Positions 57,863-64,000 of a DNA stretch of 64,000 nt are shown piece after piece. The notes beneath the pieces are model-generated. The model saw nothing but the letters and a program-made list of their open reading frames with translations, searched no databases and was not told where the DNA came from. Location: the NCBI RefSeq assembly GCF_022095675.1, contig NZ_JAHYSG010000013.1:1-64000 (forward strand), in the 5' to 3' direction. The translations under genes were made by a program, and so were the position numbers. Positions within the stretch are counted from its first letter, which is position 1. Every line of letters starts with the position of its first letter. This DNA comes from Dactylosporangium sp. AC04546. GTDB taxonomy: Bacteria; Actinomycetota; Actinomycetes; Mycobacteriales; Micromonosporaceae.

Positions 57863-59509
57863 CTAGCCGCGCCCTTCCCAGACCGGCTCCGGTACCTCGA
57901 CCACCTCACCGTCGGCGCGGAACAGCAGGAACCGCTCGAACGACCGGCTGAACCAGCGGTCGTGCGTCACCGCGATCACCGTGCCGTCGAACGTCCGCAG
58001 CCCCTCCTCCAGGGCCTCGGCGCTGGCCAGGTCGAGGTTGTCGGTCGGCTCGTCGAGCAGCAGCAGCGTCGCCCCCGACAGCTCCAGCAGCAGCACCAGG
58101 AACCGCGCCTGCTGGCCACCCGACAGGGTGCCGAACCGCTGGTCGGCCTGGGCCGCCAGCTCGTAGCGCGACAGCGCCGGCATCGCCTGCGGCCGGGGCA
58201 GCCCCGCCCGCCAGTCGTCGCCCCGCCACAGGATCTCGGCGAGCGTCTTGTCCAGCAGCTCCGGCCGGTCGTGGGTCTGCGAGAAGTGGCCGGGCCGCAC
58301 CCGCGCGCCGAGGCGCACCACGCCGTCGTGCAGCACCGGCGCCAGCCGGGCCCCGATCGGTGTCTCCACCGGGTCGGTGCCGCCCCGCGCCAGCAGCCGC
58401 AGGAAGTGCGACTTGCCGGTGCCGTTGCCGCCGAGGACCGCGAGCCGGTCGCCGTACCACAGCTCCAGGTCGAACGGGTACGTCAGGCCGTCGAGCTCCA
58501 GCCCCTCGGCCACGACCGCCCGCTTGCCGGTGCGCCCGCCGGACAGCCGCATGCGGATGTCCTGGTCCTTCGGGGGCGACGGCGGCGGGCCGGCCTCCTC
58601 GAACTTGCGCAGCCGGGTCTGAGCGGCCTGGTAGCGCGACGCGAGCCCGTCGTTGTAGGCGGCCTTCGTCTTGTACATCAGCACGAGCGCCTTGAGCTTC
58701 TCGTGCTCCTCGTCCCAGCGGCGGCGCAGCTCGTCGAGGCGCTCGTGGCGGGCCACCCGCGCCTCGTGCCAGGACGCGAAGCCGCCGGGATGGACCCACG
58801 CCGAGCCGCCCTCGACGGCCACCACCCGGTCGGCGGACTGCGCCAGCAGCTCACGGTCGTGGGACACGTACAGGACACTCTTGGGTGACTCCCGCAGCCG
58901 CTCCTCCAGCCAGCGCTTGCCGGGCACGTCGAGGAAGTTGTCGGGCTCGTCCAGCAGCAGTACCTCGTCCTCCCCGCGCAGCAGCAGCTCCAGCGCGAAC
59001 CGCTTCTGCTGCCCGCCCGAGAGGGTCCGCACCGGCCGGTCCCGCGACTCGTCCCACGACAGGCCCAGGGCGGCCACGCTCGCGGTGTCGAAGAGCACCT
59101 CCGCGTCGTAGCCGCCGGCCTCACCCCAGGCGGCGAGGGCGTTGGCGTAGCGCAGCTGCGCCTTCTCGCTGTCGTCCTGGTGCATGGCGCGTTCGGCCTT
59201 CGCGAGCCGCTCGCCGGCGGCCTGCAGGGCCGGCGGGGCCAGCTCCAGGGCCAGGTCGTGCAGCGTGCGGTCGTCGCCGATCATGCCGATGAACTGCCGC
59301 ATCACGCCGAGCCCGCCAGAGCGGGCCACCACGCCCGTGCGCACCGGCAGGTCGCCTGCCACCATCTTGAGCAGTGTCGTCTTGCCGGCGCCGTTCGGCC
59401 CGACGAGCGCCACCTTCGCGCCCTCACCGACCCGGAACGACACCTCGGAGAACAGCTCCCGGCCGTCCGGCAGCGTGTGCCCGACCCCTGCGACGTCGAC
59501 GTATCCCAC
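57863..59509 (-). CDS. ABC-F family ATPase
   Basis: Two ATPase domains lie in one soluble chain of 548 residues without membrane spans. Walker A: GPNGAGKTT and GGNGTGKSH; signatures: LSGGQQKRFAL and LSGGQQARFLV; Walker B: LLLDEPDNFLD and LLLDEPTDNLD. A charged linker (LDELRRRWDEEHEKLKALV) joins them. ABC-F proteins act on the ribosome or give antibiotic protection. It starts with GTG 10 bases after the methyltransferase stop. Confidence 0.92.
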   Translation of the reverse strand: MGYVDVAGVGHTLPDGRELFSEVSFRVGEGAKVALVGPNGAGKTTLLKMVAGDLPVRTGVVARSGGLGVMRQFIGMIGDDRTLHDLALELAPPALQAAGERLAKAERAMHQDDSEKAQLRYANALAAWGEAGGYDAEVLFDTASVAALGLSWDESRDRPVRTLSGGQQKRFALELLLRGEDEVLLLDEPDNFLDVPGKRWLEERLRESPKSVLYVSHDRELLAQSADRVVAVEGGSAWVHPGGFASWHEARVARHERLDELRRRWDEEHEKLKALVLMYKTKAAYNDGLASRYQAAQTRLRKFEEAGPPPSPPKDQDIRMRLSGGRTGKRAVVAEGLELDGLTYPFDLELWYGDRLAVLGGNGTGKSHFLRLLARGGTDPVETPIGARLAPVLHDGVVRLGARVRPGHFSQTHDRPELLDKTLAEILWRGDDWRAGLPRPQAMPALSRYELAAQADQRFGTLSGGQQARFLVLLLELSGATLLLLDEPTDNLDLASAEALEEGLRTFDGTVIAVTHDRWFSRSFERFLLFRADGEVVEVPEPVWEGRG

Positions 59510-59519
59510 GGTCAGGCAT

Positions 59520-60158
59520 TCAACGCGACGGCGGTACCACAGTCGCGGTGTTTTTTCGCACCGCGAAGATCCGGAACCCCTTGTGGTTGGCGTGGCGCTC
59601 GGCCGGGAAGCCCTGCTCGCCGAGCCAGCGCTGCAGCGAGTCGGCCCCCAGGTTCTTGGCCACGACCAGCCACGCCACCCCGTCGTCGGCGAGCCGCGGC
59701 AGCCACCGCAGCAGCAGCGCGTGCAGCTCGGGCTTGCCGATGCGGATCGGCGGGTTCGACCAGATCTGCGCAAACCTGACAGTCGCCGGCACCTCGTCGG
59801 GAGTGACGGCCACCACGTTCGTGCCGGCGGTGTTCTCCCTCGTCAGCTCCAGCGCGCGCTGGTTGACATCGACGGCGTAGATCGTCGCCCGGGGCGCGGC
59901 GTGGGCAAGCGTTGTGGCGATCGGCCCGTAGCCGCAGCCCAGGTCGAGCAGGGCGCCGATGGTTCCCGGCCCCGGAAGCGGGGCGTTGTGCAGCAGGGCC
60001 GCGGTGCCCGGGTCCAGCGCCCGCCAGGAGAACACCCCAGACGCCGTGGCCAGGCGGAACTCCTTCGCGATGCCCTCGACGTCCACGCTGAACACGACCT
60101 CGTGCCGCTCGTGGGCGACCGCGGGGTCGGCCGTGAAGTAGTGCTCGCCGGACACCAT
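59520..60158 (-). CDS. RsmC-like class I methyltransferase
   Basis: The 212-residue chain has LLDLGCGYGPIATTLAH (motif I), IYAVDVNQRALELT and the N6/N2-guanine-type motif IWSNPPIRIGK, which marks rRNA guanine-N2 methyltransferases of the RsmC/RlmG group. The N-terminal half of the large enteric RsmC is missing, as in other actinobacteria. The target rRNA base is unproven. It is divergent from the low-complexity membrane protein gene. Confidence 0.88.
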   Translation of the reverse strand: MVSGEHYFTADPAVAHERHEVVFSVDVEGIAKEFRLATASGVFSWRALDPGTAALLHNAPLPGPGTIGALLDLGCGYGPIATTLAHAAPRATIYAVDVNQRALELTRENTAGTNVVAVTPDEVPATVRFAQIWSNPPIRIGKPELHALLLRWLPRLADDGVAWLVVAKNLGADSLQRWLGEQGFPAERHANHKGFRIFAVRKNTATVVPPSR

Positions 60159-60269
60159 GAACGCATTGTCCCCGCCCAGGTGACGGCCACGTCGTAGGGC
60201 CACCCGTTCGGATTGTGCGAAACATTGCCGATACGGCACCCCATGCGGGTGTCGGCTACCCTGTGCGAC

Positions 60270-62591
60270 ATGACTTCTGGGAACGAGCAGCGCCGGAAGC
60301 GGCGTTCCGACTCGTTCCGCCGGGACGAGGCGGACGAAGCCGACAACTGGCTGGCGGGCCTTCGCGGGAGCGGCAGAGGCGAGCCCGACCCCTTCTCGGC
60401 ACCGCCGCCGCCCGAGCCGGCGCCGTTCGAGCACCCGGCGTTCGACGCTCCGCCACCGCCACCGCCACCGCCGCGGGCCCGCCGGCGCCCGCGGGACGAG
60501 CCCGGCGACTCGCCGAGCGGCGTGTTCAGCCCGGCCATGCTGCCCCCGGCGCCGCCGCCGTCGCGGCCGCCCGCGATCGACTCGACGCAGGCCATCGGCC
60601 GCCGTCGCCGCGACGACTCCGGAGAGTCGCCGAGCGGTTCGTTCCGCGCCACTCCACCGGCCGATCCGGGTGCCGCCGCTCCTGGTGGGCGCCGCCGGGC
60701 CCGCGAGATCGAGCCGCCCGCTCGCCCGTCGGAGTCGTATGACCACGGGCCGGAGCTGACGCCGATCATCAAGCCGCTGGCCGACTACACGCCGGCCCAG
60801 CCGTCGGCCGAGCCGCCGCCGCTCGTCCCGATCTTCCCGTCGATGCGCCCCGACGCGCCGCCGGACGCACCGCCCGCCGGGCGCCGTGGCCGCCGGGCGG
60901 CCGAGGAGGCGCCACGGGACCACGAGCCCGGCGGCCGTCGCCGGGCCCGCGAGGACACCGGCCCTCCCACGGGCGACATCGCCGCGCGCCGCGGCTTCGG
61001 TTCCACGGGCGACGTGGCTGACCGCCGTTCCGCTCCGACGGGTGACGTGGTCGACCGCCGTTCCGCTTCGACGGGCGACGCGGCCGACCGCCGCTTCGGT
61101 TCGACGGGCGACGTGACCGACCGCCGCTTTGCCGAGCCACCTGCCGGCGACGCGCCCGGCCGCCGCTTCGGCTCCGAGGGCGACGCGGCCGACCGCCGCT
61201 TCGGTTCGACGGGCGACGCGGCCGACCGCCGCTTCGGTTCGCCGGGCGACGCGGCCGGCCGGCGGTTTGCCGAGCCGGGCACGGGTGACGTCGGCGGTCG
61301 GCGCCGGCGCGACGGCACCGGCGAGTTCCCGGGCGAGTTCGGCGGCCGTCGTGACGGCACGGGTGAGCCCGGTGGCCGGCGTGACGGTTCAGGCGAGTTC
61401 GGCGGCCGTCGTAACGGCACGGGTGAGCTCGGTGGCCGGCGCGGCCGGGCGGACGAGACCACGGCGTTCCGCCGCGAGCGTCAGGACGAGTTCGGCGGCC
61501 CCCGCCGGTACGACGACGAGCCCTCCGCGGGCCCGCGGGGCCGGATGGCGTCGGCGGGCTTCGCCGCGAGCGCCCCGCCGGACGTCGACGCCCCGCGCCG
61601 CCGCCCGTCGTTCGACGACCCGCCACACCAGCGCCGCGCCCTGGACGACGCGATGCCGGGCCGCGGCTACGACGACCCCCCGCCGGCCCGCCGCCGCGGC
61701 ACCGGCGAGTTCACCGGCTCCGGCGCCCGAGCGCTCCGCGACCGTCCGGGCGCCCCCGGCCGGCCACCCGCGCGTCCCGGCCGAGGCGGCACGGGCACCC
61801 ACCCACGCCCGGCGACCATGGAGTCGCCGCACCGCCCGCACCGCTGGGTGGCGATGCTGAGCGCGATCGCGGTCCTGGTCGTGCTGGCCGCGTGCGGCAT
61901 CGGCACCTGGTTCATCTTCCGCGACGAGCGCGACGGCCCGGAGTCGGCCCGCTCCAGCACCACGGACGGCCCGAAGAAGCGCGACATCAGCAGCCGCAAG
62001 GTCGACCCGAACCCGCTGACGGAGGCGGAGGTCTTCCCGAGCAACAACATCGTCGCGGTTCCGAACGAGCCCCCGTACCTGATCCTCTCCACGAAGGCGT
62101 CCCCCGACTGCAAAACGGCGGCGACGGACGACCTCGCGGCGTTGCTGATGAACGCGGGCTGCAGCGAGGTGGTCCGCGCGACGATGAAGTCGCCGAACGA
62201 GGAATACCTGATCACGGCCGGCCTGTTCAACCTGGACACGGAGGAGGCCGCGGCCAAGGCCTTCGACGCCGTGAAGCCCATCGTCGACGGCCAGAAGGGC
62301 CGCTTCTCGGGCATGAGCGTGGGCGCCGGCACAGGCACGGACGCCCTGGTCCGCGCCCCGACCCAGCTGGGCTGGAACTTCAAGGGTCACTTCATCGCGT
62401 ACTGCGTGATCGCCCGCGTGGACGGCAACGCGTTCGCCCCCGACGACCCGTACCCGAACCAGATCACGTTCGACATCGTCGAGACGTATCTGGAGAACGG
62501 CATCATCGGCAACCGCGCGATCATCCAGCCGGAGGCCACCCCGGCGGCATCGCTACCGGCGTCCGGAGGCTCCCAACCCCCGCCCAGCTAA
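60270..62591 (+). CDS. Large low-complexity membrane protein with Arg/Asp/Gly repeats
   Basis: The 773-residue chain has three parts. Residues 1-525 are disordered and rich in Arg, Pro, Asp and Gly, with decapeptide repeats like DAADRRFGSTG and later GEFGGRRDGTG. One membrane span follows near residue 530 (WVAMLSAIAVLVVLAACGIGTWFIF). The extracellular 200 residues (FPSNNIVAVPNEPPYLILSTKASPDCKTAA, quoted only as the span 585-615, then VVRATMKSPNEEYLITAGLFNL) look folded and hold a possible disulfide. I know no homologue. The ATG at 60270 suits the charge pattern. Confidence 0.75.
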   Translation: MTSGNEQRRKRRSDSFRRDEADEADNWLAGLRGSGRGEPDPFSAPPPPEPAPFEHPAFDAPPPPPPPPRARRRPRDEPGDSPSGVFSPAMLPPAPPPSRPPAIDSTQAIGRRRRDDSGESPSGSFRATPPADPGAAAPGGRRRAREIEPPARPSESYDHGPELTPIIKPLADYTPAQPSAEPPPLVPIFPSMRPDAPPDAPPAGRRGRRAAEEAPRDHEPGGRRRAREDTGPPTGDIAARRGFGSTGDVADRRSAPTGDVVDRRSASTGDAADRRFGSTGDVTDRRFAEPPAGDAPGRRFGSEGDAADRRFGSTGDAADRRFGSPGDAAGRRFAEPGTGDVGGRRRRDGTGEFPGEFGGRRDGTGEPGGRRDGSGEFGGRRNGTGELGGRRGRADETTAFRRERQDEFGGPRRYDDEPSAGPRGRMASAGFAASAPPDVDAPRRRPSFDDPPHQRRALDDAMPGRGYDDPPPARRRGTGEFTGSGARALRDRPGAPGRPPARPGRGGTGTHPRPATMESPHRPHRWVAMLSAIAVLVVLAACGIGTWFIFRDERDGPESARSSTTDGPKKRDISSRKVDPNPLTEAEVFPSNNIVAVPNEPPYLILSTKASPDCKTAATDDLAALLMNAGCSEVVRATMKSPNEEYLITAGLFNLDTEEAAAKAFDAVKPIVDGQKGRFSGMSVGAGTGTDALVRAPTQLGWNFKGHFIAYCVIARVDGNAFAPDDPYPNQITFDIVETYLENGIIGNRAIIQPEATPAASLPASGGSQPPPS
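60973..61455 (+). repeat. Tandem repeat array encoding ADRRFGSTGD and GGRRDGTGEF units
   Basis: About 10 units of roughly 30 bases (core GACCGCCGCTTCGGTTCGAC) give the decapeptide ADRRFGSTGD with variants. About four units of roughly 27-30 bases (core GGCGGCCGTCGTGACGGCAC) give GGRRDGTGEF. Units vary at third positions, so the array is old but has been homogenised. Confidence 0.85.
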
Positions 62592-62974
62592 CGCCGCCTC
62601 GCACCCGTCCCATGATCAAGGGAAACTCCTGGCTGTCATAGCGACCAGAAGTTTCCCTTGATCATGGTGCCCAGGGGCGCCCCGGCTCACCACTGTCAAC
62701 CGACGCGGTAGCGAAGGCGGCGGGACACCTCACCAGCCGGCTCGCCTTGGGGCGCTACGCAGCGCCAGGCAGGCGCTTCACGGCGGGCACCCGCAGAGGA
62801 CCCGCACGGCGTCATTCGGGCGCCGACGGCCGCGTGACGACGTCTTGCCGCGCGGCCCATTCAGGCACCCTCGGCCGGGCGAGACGCTTCAAGGGCTCGC
62901 GGCCCCGCGCGGCGACGTCGAGTCGCAGAGCCGGCCGAGCGCCTCGCGGTGGAGGTCAGCCCGCCCAGAAGGCG
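62592..62974. other. Gene-free spacer with a family B palindrome
   Basis: This 383-base gap separates the low-complexity gene from truA. The palindrome at 62611-62666 is the main feature. The rest (62700-62974) is GC-rich and has short open frames without start signals or domains. In character it resembles the spacer at 24584-25403, where the same palindrome family occurs. Confidence 0.55.
62611..62666. repeat. Palindromic intergenic repeat, family B, copy 2
   Basis: CATGATCAAGGGAAACT and AGTTTCCCTTGATCATG form a perfect 17-bp inverted repeat around a 22-base loop that contains CTGG/CCAG. The first 13 bases of each arm equal copy 1 at 24647-24693. It could also end transcription of the low-complexity gene, whose stop lies 20 bases before. 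Confidence 0.82.
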
Positions 62975-63790
62975 TCAGGCCGGCACGTCACGCCGCCGCC
63001 GGGTGAGCTCGGCACGCTCGCGGAGGGCAGCCACATCGGCCGGGTACACCACCTCGACCAGCGTCAGCCCGTGCGCCGGCACCACACCCACCTCGTCGGC
63101 CCGCACGGAACGGCCCAGCAGCCCCGCCGGCCACGACGGCGACCGCCGCCCGTCCCCCACCGGCAGCTGCGCCCCGACCAGGCTGCGCACCATCGACCAG
63201 CAGAACGCGTCCGCCTGCACCGTGGCGACCAGGATGCCGTCCGGGTCGCGCCGCCACGACAGCTGGCTCACCGCACGGATCGTGGACGCGTGCTCCTTGC
63301 GGCGGCAGAAGGCGGCGAAGTCGTGCTCGCCCACCAGGCCCGCGGCAGCGGCGTTCAGCAGCGTCAGGTCCAGGGGGCGGGGCCAGGCCAGGGTGTCGCG
63401 GCGGCGGAGCGGGGCCGCGCCGTGCGGGGCGTCCGTCACGCGGTACTCGTAGCGGCGCGACAGGGCCGAGAAGCGGGCGTCGAACTCCGGGGGTGCCTCC
63501 GTCGCGGCCAGGACGCGGACGTCGAGCGGGAGGAGGCCGGCCAGGCGGCGGACCAGGGAGTCGCCGAGGGCGGCCCAGCGCTCCTCGGGGACGTCGATGT
63601 GGCAGACCTGGCCCGTCGCGTGCACACCCGCGTCGGTGCGGCCGGCGACTGTCAGACCCTCGACCGCGCCGAACAGGCGCTCCAGGACGGCCAGCAGCTC
63701 ACCGGCCACGGTGCGGCGTCCGGGTTGGACGGCCCACCCTGAGAAGTCCGTGCCGTCATAGGCCACGTCGACGCGGATTCGTTTGCTCAT
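62975..63790 (-). CDS. truA: tRNA pseudouridine(38-40) synthase TruA
   Basis: It makes pseudouridine in the anticodon arm of many tRNAs. The catalytic aspartate is in the GRTDAGVHA motif (VAGRTDAGVHATGQVC). The chain starts MSKRIRVDVAYDGTDFSGW and has the late block CWSMVRSLVGAQL. The length is 271 residues from the ATG at 63790, with GGAGG eight bases before. It follows rplQ, the standard order. Confidence 0.97.
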   Translation of the reverse strand: MSKRIRVDVAYDGTDFSGWAVQPGRRTVAGELLAVLERLFGAVEGLTVAGRTDAGVHATGQVCHIDVPEERWAALGDSLVRRLAGLLPLDVRVLAATEAPPEFDARFSALSRRYEYRVTDAPHGAAPLRRRDTLAWPRPLDLTLLNAAAAGLVGEHDFAAFCRRKEHASTIRAVSQLSWRRDPDGILVATVQADAFCWSMVRSLVGAQLPVGDGRRSPSWPAGLLGRSVRADEVGVVPAHGLTLVEVVYPADVAALRERAELTRRRRDVPA

Positions 63791-63838
63791 CAACGTACAC
63801 CCTCCAACCAAACGGCCCGACACTCCCGTTACGGAGAG
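63763..63838 (-). repeat. 76-base element at the truA start shared with the glmS-acpS gap
   Basis: It covers part of the rplQ terminator, the truA leader with its ribosome-binding site and the first nine codons of truA. It matches 44766-44841 at 59 of 76 positions without gaps. Confidence 0.65.
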
Positions 63839-63848
63839 TGCCGGGCCG
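63813..63848 (-). terminator. Terminator between rplQ and truA
   Basis: CGGCCCG/CGGGCCG and CACTC/GAGTG stack into one hairpin around a GTTAC loop. On the minus strand TTTGG follows. It lies 20 bases past the rplQ stop and 23 bases before the truA start, so truA may depend on read-through or its own promoter. Confidence 0.7.
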
Positions 63849-63867
63849 TCCGAGACAGGGCCCTGAA

Positions 63868-64000
63868 TCAGGCCTTGGCCTCGTCGTCCTTCGAGTCGTC
63901 GTCGGAGGACGAGGCGGCGGGAGCCGAAGACGAGGACGACGGCGTCTCGTCCTCGTCGCCGGCCAGGACCGCGATCGAGTCGGCCTTGGCGGCCTTGCGA
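63868..64000 (-). CDS. rplQ: 50S ribosomal protein L17, C-terminal end (truncated by the window)
   Basis: Only the last 44 residues are present: RKAAKADSIAVLAGDEDE and a Ser/Asp/Ala-rich tail that closes DDEAKA. Actinobacterial L17 proteins have such acidic and Ala-rich tails, and rplQ always stands directly upstream of truA in this group. The identity therefore rests mainly on position, since the conserved core is outside the window. Confidence 0.65.
   Translation of the reverse strand, partial: RKAAKADSIAVLAGDEDETPSSSSSAPAASSSDDDSKDDEAKA

Noticed and set aside
60973..61455. Repeats considered as a CRISPR array
   Set aside because: The units are adjacent without unique spacers, vary at third codon positions and lie in frame inside a protein gene.

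Overview
This is about 64 kb of very GC-rich chromosomal DNA from an actinobacterium. GTG starts are frequent, and many genes overlap by four bases (GTGA or ATGA). There is a WhiB-family regulator, a BldM-like regulator, a CvnA/CvnB pair, GroEL with a histidine-rich tail beside groES, and gene blocks in the order known from Mycobacterium and Streptomyces (choD, guaB3, guaB, whiB3/whiD, groEL1, groES, tsaD, rimI, alr, glmS, glmM, rpsI, rplM, truA, rplQ). The bldM-whiD pair points to a sporulating or differentiating lineage. Family-level placement (Micromonosporaceae-like) is only an inference. I see no rRNA, tRNA, CRISPR array, transposase or prophage genes.

Layout. 1-2290: end of an unknown gene, then psd and pssA facing each other across a shared terminator (phosphatidylethanolamine synthesis). 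2727-7671: two related Nudix genes, guaA and a ChoD-like flavin oxidoreductase. 7754-10226: a degenerate M48-like protein and an orphan amino-acid-type solute-binding lipoprotein, tail to tail. 10428-13807: a cvnA-cvnB pair without cvnC or cvnD. 13835-18219: two PstS-like secreted proteins flanking a methyltransferase. 18397-23026: guaB3, guaB, a DUF5319 gene, then divergent BldM-like and WhiD-like regulators. 23063-24583: a membrane-anchored sulfite-oxidase-fold enzyme. 24584-25403: a gene-free spacer with repeats. 25404-27607: groS-groL with CIRCE. 27642-33723: a THUMP-like methyltransferase, an unknown protein, a YbaK-type deacylase, a DUF1707 protein and a heterodimeric ABC exporter.

33866-44741 holds the t6A genes (tsaD, rimI, tsaB, tsaE) with a hydrolase, alr, nnr and acpS. 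It is interrupted at 36405-40035 by an unusual cassette: an Hsp70-like ATPase fused to a lipoyl-like barrel and a beta-propeller, next to an ECF sigma factor translationally coupled to a membrane-anchored beta-propeller protein. 44847-50031: glmS, a short-chain dehydrogenase, glmM, rpsI and rplM. 50191-56600: nitrate/nitrite assimilation (narK, a lipoprotein, nirB, nirD, and the HemD-type regulator nnaR), with a candidate GlnR box before nirB. 56726-62591: DUF2630, a ThiD-like kinase, an ABC-F ATPase, an RsmC-like methyltransferase and a large low-complexity membrane protein. 62975-64000: truA and the end of rplQ.

The strongest unexplained signals are the Hsp70/propeller/sigma cassette, two families of intergenic palindromes (each present twice), and a 76-base element shared without gaps between the truA leader and the glmS-acpS gap.
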